Below, piece after piece: positions 7,232-10,436 of a stretch of 10,436 nt of DNA. The position numbers and the translations under genes were made by a program. The stretch is from an uncultured Lachnospiraceae bacterium (GTDB lineage: Bacteria > Bacillota > Clostridia > Lachnospirales > Lachnospiraceae), in NCBI GenBank assembly GCA_934359535.1, contig CAKRLN010000073.1, positions 1 to 10,436 of the forward strand, in the 5' to 3' direction. The number at the start of each line of letters is the position of its first letter. The stretch's first letter is position 1. The notes beneath the pieces were generated by a model. The model was not told the origin of the DNA. It saw only the letters and a program-made list of their open reading frames with translations, and searched no databases.

Positions 7232-8598
7232 AGACGCTTTACCGCATCCATTGCAAGCAGTGAACGCTCGCATTCCTCTGCTGATAACGTGATCTGCCAG
7301 CAGAGAGGACTTCCTTTCATATATTTTGCCGCATAGCTTAACCCATTGGTGCGCTCATCGAGAAACGGTCTGTCAATCTGGTTCGGATCTCCGAGAAGAA
7401 TGATCTTTGTTCCCTGCCCGGCACGTGTGATAATTCCCTTTACCTGATTCGGTGTCATATTCTGTGCTTCATCAATAATCAGATATGTCTTTGCGATTGA
7501 TCTGCCACGGATAAAATTCAAAGCCTCCGCCTGAATGATACCACGCTCAAACACCTCTTCGATCTTGTCACTTAACATGCCCTCATCCTCATAGCGCTTT
7601 TCCTCATCAGAATCTAATATCTGCTCCAAATTATCGATCACCGGACGCATCAGAGGCGCAATCTTTTCCTTTTCATCTCCAGGAAGAAATCCGATATCCT
7701 CATCAAACTGCGCATTCGGCCTGCAAACAATGATTCTTCGGTACTCTCCGGTTGGATTATTATAAAGCTTCTCCATCCCGACCGCAAGGGAATAGAAGGT
7801 CTTTGCCGTGCCGGCCATTCCCTTTATGATAACAAGTGGTGCCTTTTTCGCATCCGACATTAACGCTTCCTGCATAAAATACTGTCCAACATTGCGCGGT
7901 GATACACCGTATGGCTTGCTCTTTTTATAGGAAAGTGGCACAATTTTTTCCCCGGATACCCGTCCGAGCAAGGTCTTTTTCGTTGACTGGTCTGCTGTTA
8001 AAAGCACAAATTCATTCTCCGTAAAAGATGCTGGCACTACATACCCCTCTTCATCGCAGCGGTATACATCTGAAATACATACCCCCTTTTTCTTAAACTC
8101 CTTGACAAGCTCCTCCGGGATATAAGCCGCGCTCCTTCCTGTATACATGGCGTCGTCATCTGAGATCTGCTCCCGCTCAAAGTCCTCAGCCACAATTCCC
8201 ATGATCTGTGCTTTTAACCGAAGCACAAGATCCTTCGTGATAAGAACGACATACTCGCCCTGATCCAAAAGTCCCCGGCATACCTTAAGAATCCGGTTGT
8301 CCGGCTTATCGTCCGGCAGATCCTCCGGAAGCAGAACCTGAACAAAATTCTTCTCCACACAAAGCATCCCGCCTTCCGGAAGCGAAACGCCCTTTAGAAG
8401 ATCCCCTTTTTGTCTCAGGCTTTCAAGCAGTCTTACTGCTGCCCTTGCATTTGCACCCTTTTCCCCTTCTGCCTTCTTTAGTCCATCCAGCTCCTCTAAA
8501 ACAACTAACGGAAGCACGACCTTATTGTCCTCAAAGCACTGGAGCGCATAAGGTGCCTGAATCAGAACATTCGTGTCAATCACATAGGTTTTTACCAT
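7228..8598 (-). CDS. PIN-PhoH ATPase (PhoH2/YlaK-like), probable RNA-acting NTPase
   Basis: A two-domain protein of 456 residues. Residues 4 to about 135 form a PIN nuclease-like domain with the acidic set Asp8 (DTNVL), Glu35/Glu36, Asp100 (DNRIL) and Asp123 (TKD), so the metal site looks intact. Residues about 235-456 form the PhoH P-loop ATPase, with Walker B YLIIDEAQNMTP (372-383), CRPNAQ (292-297) and LLGDPNQIDRP (401-411). The Walker A is GMAGTAKT (260-267), where the Gly expected before the Lys is Ala. Known PhoH2 proteins couple RNA unwinding and cleavage; activity here is inferred. The start ATG has AGAAGGAGG ten bases upstream inside the ppk end and lies 3 bp after the ppk stop, and its own stop overlaps the HD gene. 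Many PhoH2 genes are paired with a small antitoxin-like gene; none is seen here. Confidence 0.93.
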   Translation of the reverse strand: MVKTYVIDTNVLIQAPYALQCFEDNKVVLPLVVLEELDGLKKAEGEKGANARAAVRLLESLRQKGDLLKGVSLPEGGMLCVEKNFVQVLLPEDLPDDKPDNRILKVCRGLLDQGEYVVLITKDLVLRLKAQIMGIVAEDFEREQISDDDAMYTGRSAAYIPEELVKEFKKKGVCISDVYRCDEEGYVVPASFTENEFVLLTADQSTKKTLLGRVSGEKIVPLSYKKSKPYGVSPRNVGQYFMQEALMSDAKKAPLVIIKGMAGTAKTFYSLAVGMEKLYNNPTGEYRRIIVCRPNAQFDEDIGFLPGDEKEKIAPLMRPVIDNLEQILDSDEEKRYEDEGMLSDKIEEVFERGIIQAEALNFIRGRSIAKTYLIIDEAQNMTPNQVKGIITRAGQGTKIILLGDPNQIDRPFLDERTNGLSYAAKYMKGSPLCWQITLSAEECERSLLAMDAVKRL

Positions 8599-8601
8599 AT
8601 T

Positions 8602-10436
8602 TTACATGCCTCCTTCTGCCACACGGTATGCCTTTTCATAGAAAAATTCCTGCGAATCAAGCGCTACATCACTTAATTTCCGATCCGCATAGCTGCCATC
8701 CGGCATCAGGATCTTGCCTTTTTCGTCATCGCGCATCATCGTATCAAACATCTCATCCAGTCCTGCCCTTAACCTGTCGTCATAGACCGGAACCGCAACC
8801 TCTACACGCCGTAACGTATTCCTTGTCATATAATCGGCAGACGCAATGTATACCTTTTCCCGCTCCTTTGTGCCAAAGCGGTAAATTCTTGAATGCTCCA
8901 GGAATCGTCCGACAATGCTGATTACCTTGATATTGCCGGTATAGCCAGGGACGCCTGCAATCAGGCAGCAGATTCCCCTTACGATCATCTCAATTTTTAC
9001 CCCAGCCTGGGATGCCTCTACGAGTTTTTCAATAATGTCCTTATCTGTCAGGGAATTGATCTTAATCCCGATATAAGCCTCCTCCCCTCTTTTTGCATGC
9101 GCAATTTCATCCTCCATCATCGCAAGCACCTTGTTCTGTAAACAGTTTGGTGCAACCAGAAGATGATCCGTCTGATCGATCGTCTCTCCGCGCAGAAGAC
9201 AGGCAAACACCTCTGCGGCTTCCTTTCCAATCCTCTGATCTGCAGTGATCAAAGACAGATCCGTATAAAGCTGTGATGTCTTTTCGTTATAATTACCGGT
9301 TCCAACCTGTGTGATATAGGAAATACCATCCTTTGTTTTTCTTGAAATCAGGCAGAGCTTGGAATGCACCTTATAGCCATTTAAGCCGTAAATCACGCGG
9401 CAGCCTGCCTCCTCAAGCTTTCTCGAATACTCAATATTGCTTTCCTCATCAAACCGGGCGCGAAGCTCTACAAGGACAACAACCTCCTTGCCGTTTTCAG
9501 CCGCCTCGACCATGGCATCCACGATCTGGCTCTTGTCTGCCAGACGGTACAGTGTCATCTTGATCGAAACGACCGTATCATCCTTTGCCGCCTCATGCAA
9601 TAAATTCGTAAACACTTTGATATTCTCAAATGGATAGGACAAGAGCACATCCTTTTTCTCCACCTGCGCAAGCAGACTCTCCTTCGGATTCAGTTCCTGT
9701 GACATCCGCGGTGTCCGCTTCGGATAAAACAGTTCCTCCTTCCCCTGCTTCTTCAGATAATTCTGGATCGCAAACACGAAGGACATGTCAAGCGGCACAC
9801 GCGAGAAAAAGACATGGCTTTTTTCAATATGGATATACTTGCAGATCTCACCGATCAGCTTCTTATCAATATCCCTTGAAAGCTCAAGCCGGACCGGATT
9901 CATACGTTTTCTCTGTTTGATCAGATTCTCCATTGCATCACGGTAATCTAAGTCCTCATCATAGATTGTCTCCGTATCAATATCTGCATTTCTTGTCACA
10001 CGAAGCAGGGACTTCTCTAAAACATGGTATTTCACAAACAGCTTCGGCAGAAAATGTAAGATCATCTCCTCCGAAAGCAGAAAGCTTCCAGGTCTTGTCG
10101 GAATCTCAATCAGACGCTTGAATACATTGTTGCTGCATGGGATAATGGCTGTCTTTTTCTTTCCGCCCTTTGTCTCAAGAAGTGCAACCGCATAAATTTC
10201 TTTATTCCTAAGAAACGGAAACGGCTGCTGCTTGCTGATAATATTCGCCGAAAGATACGGTGCGATCTCATGGTCAAAATAAGTTTCTAAAAGCTTTCTC
10301 TCTTCTGCGGACAGCCGGTTAAAATTAATCACCCGGATTCCCTTTGGCTCAAGCTCACCCATCAGCTGTTCAAAAATCCGCTCCTTTTTAAGATCCAGCT
10401 CCTTTGTCTTCTTTAAGATTGCTTTTACCTGTTCAG
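8602..10436 (-). CDS. ppk1: Polyphosphate kinase 1 (5' end outside the window)
   Basis: Catalyses reversible transfer of the ATP gamma-phosphate to polyphosphate, probably membrane-associated. The frame is open from the right edge, adding 24 codons (EQVKAILKKTKELDLKKERI...) upstream of the first in-window Met at 10362. Compared with known PPK1 proteins of about 690-700 residues, the visible 610 residues lack roughly the first 100, so the true start lies beyond the window. Counting from the Met at 10362, the phosphorylated histidine is His333 in KVHSKLCLISRK, the second conserved histidine is His490 in GRFLEHSR, and the ARFDEESNI (302-310) and GTGNYNEKT (354-362) blocks are intact. The C-terminus ends FFYEKAYRVAEGGM. 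It is the first visible member of a unit with phoH and the HD gene; a Ppx/GppA-type exopolyphosphatase could lie further upstream, but this cannot be seen. Confidence 0.97.
   Translation of the reverse strand, partial: EQVKAILKKTKELDLKKERIFEQLMGELEPKGIRVINFNRLSAEERKLLETYFDHEIAPYLSANIISKQQPFPFLRNKEIYAVALLETKGGKKKTAIIPCSNNVFKRLIEIPTRPGSFLLSEEMILHFLPKLFVKYHVLEKSLLRVTRNADIDTETIYDEDLDYRDAMENLIKQRKRMNPVRLELSRDIDKKLIGEICKYIHIEKSHVFFSRVPLDMSFVFAIQNYLKKQGKEELFYPKRTPRMSQELNPKESLLAQVEKKDVLLSYPFENIKVFTNLLHEAAKDDTVVSIKMTLYRLADKSQIVDAMVEAAENGKEVVVLVELRARFDEESNIEYSRKLEEAGCRVIYGLNGYKVHSKLCLISRKTKDGISYITQVGTGNYNEKTSQLYTDLSLITADQRIGKEAAEVFACLLRGETIDQTDHLLVAPNCLQNKVLAMMEDEIAHAKRGEEAYIGIKINSLTDKDIIEKLVEASQAGVKIEMIVRGICCLIAGVPGYTGNIKVISIVGRFLEHSRIYRFGTKEREKVYIASADYMTRNTLRRVEVAVPVYDDRLRAGLDEMFDTMMRDDEKGKILMPDGSYADRKLSDVALDSQEFFYEKAYRVAEGGM
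8609..8617 (-). promoter_or_regulatory. Ribosome binding site of phoH inside the ppk end
   Basis: AGAAGGAGG on the minus strand, about ten bases before the phoH ATG. It encodes the last codons of ppk (Glu-Gly-Gly before Met-stop), so ppk translation ends over the start signal of the next gene. This supports co-transcription and coupling. Confidence 0.75.

Noticed and set aside
7232..7273. Longer start of the HD gene at 7273
   Set aside because: It would add 14 residues overlapping phoH with the SD-like bases directly abutting the ATG. The ATGA overlap at 7228-7231 is the normal coupling arrangement.
8445..8921. Open frame of 158 codons on the plus strand across the phoH/ppk junction
   Set aside because: It is antisense to two solid genes and their junction, rich in His, Pro and Ser as expected of a shadow frame, with no domain or start signal.
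10360..10362. ATG at 10362 as the start of ppk
   Set aside because: The frame is open to the right edge, the preceding residues are PPK1-like, and the family needs about 100 more N-terminal residues; this Met is internal.

Overview
The window looks like a chromosomal core-gene segment from a Clostridia-type Firmicute, most likely a Lachnospiraceae member. The evidence is the classic Firmicute order plsX-acpP-rnc-smc-ftsY, strong AAGGAGG-type ribosome binding sites, moderate GC content and the style of the protein sequences. The family-level placement is an inference from gene content. All nine genes lie on the minus strand, so transcription runs from the high to the low coordinates. No RNA gene, insertion sequence, CRISPR array, phage gene or attachment site was seen.

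Right part, 10436 down to 6575: a tight three-gene unit. Polyphosphate kinase (ppk1, 5' end outside the window) is followed after 3 bp by a PIN-PhoH ATPase of the YlaK/PhoH2 type. That gene overlaps by 4 bp (ATGA) with an HD-domain phosphohydrolase of unknown substrate. The tight spacing implies co-translation and possibly a shared role in polyphosphate, nucleotide or RNA turnover. This is the least understood part of the window.

Middle, 6574 to 5752: a DUF624/YesL-like membrane protein with its own sigma-A-like promoter (TTGACG, 18 bp, TATAGT), followed by a 78-bp spacer. That spacer carries a good sigma-A-like promoter (TTGATT, 17 bp, TATATT) for the next operon.

Left part, 5751 to 1: phospholipid synthesis (plsX), acyl carrier protein (acpP), ribonuclease III (rnc), chromosome condensation (smc) and the start of the SRP receptor gene (ftsY, running off the left edge). 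PlsX makes acyl-phosphate from acyl-ACP, so plsX and acpP share a substrate. SMC and FtsY serve chromosome segregation and membrane protein targeting. A 10-bp, 3-nt-loop GC-rich hairpin sits between acpP and rnc and probably separates expression of the abundant ACP from the downstream genes.

No clearly new multi-gene system is visible. The points most worth a second look are the altered P-loop of the PhoH ATPase (GMAGTAKT, Ala in place of the invariant Gly), the ppk-phoH-HD arrangement, the acpP-rnc hairpin, and the repeats around the plsX promoter.
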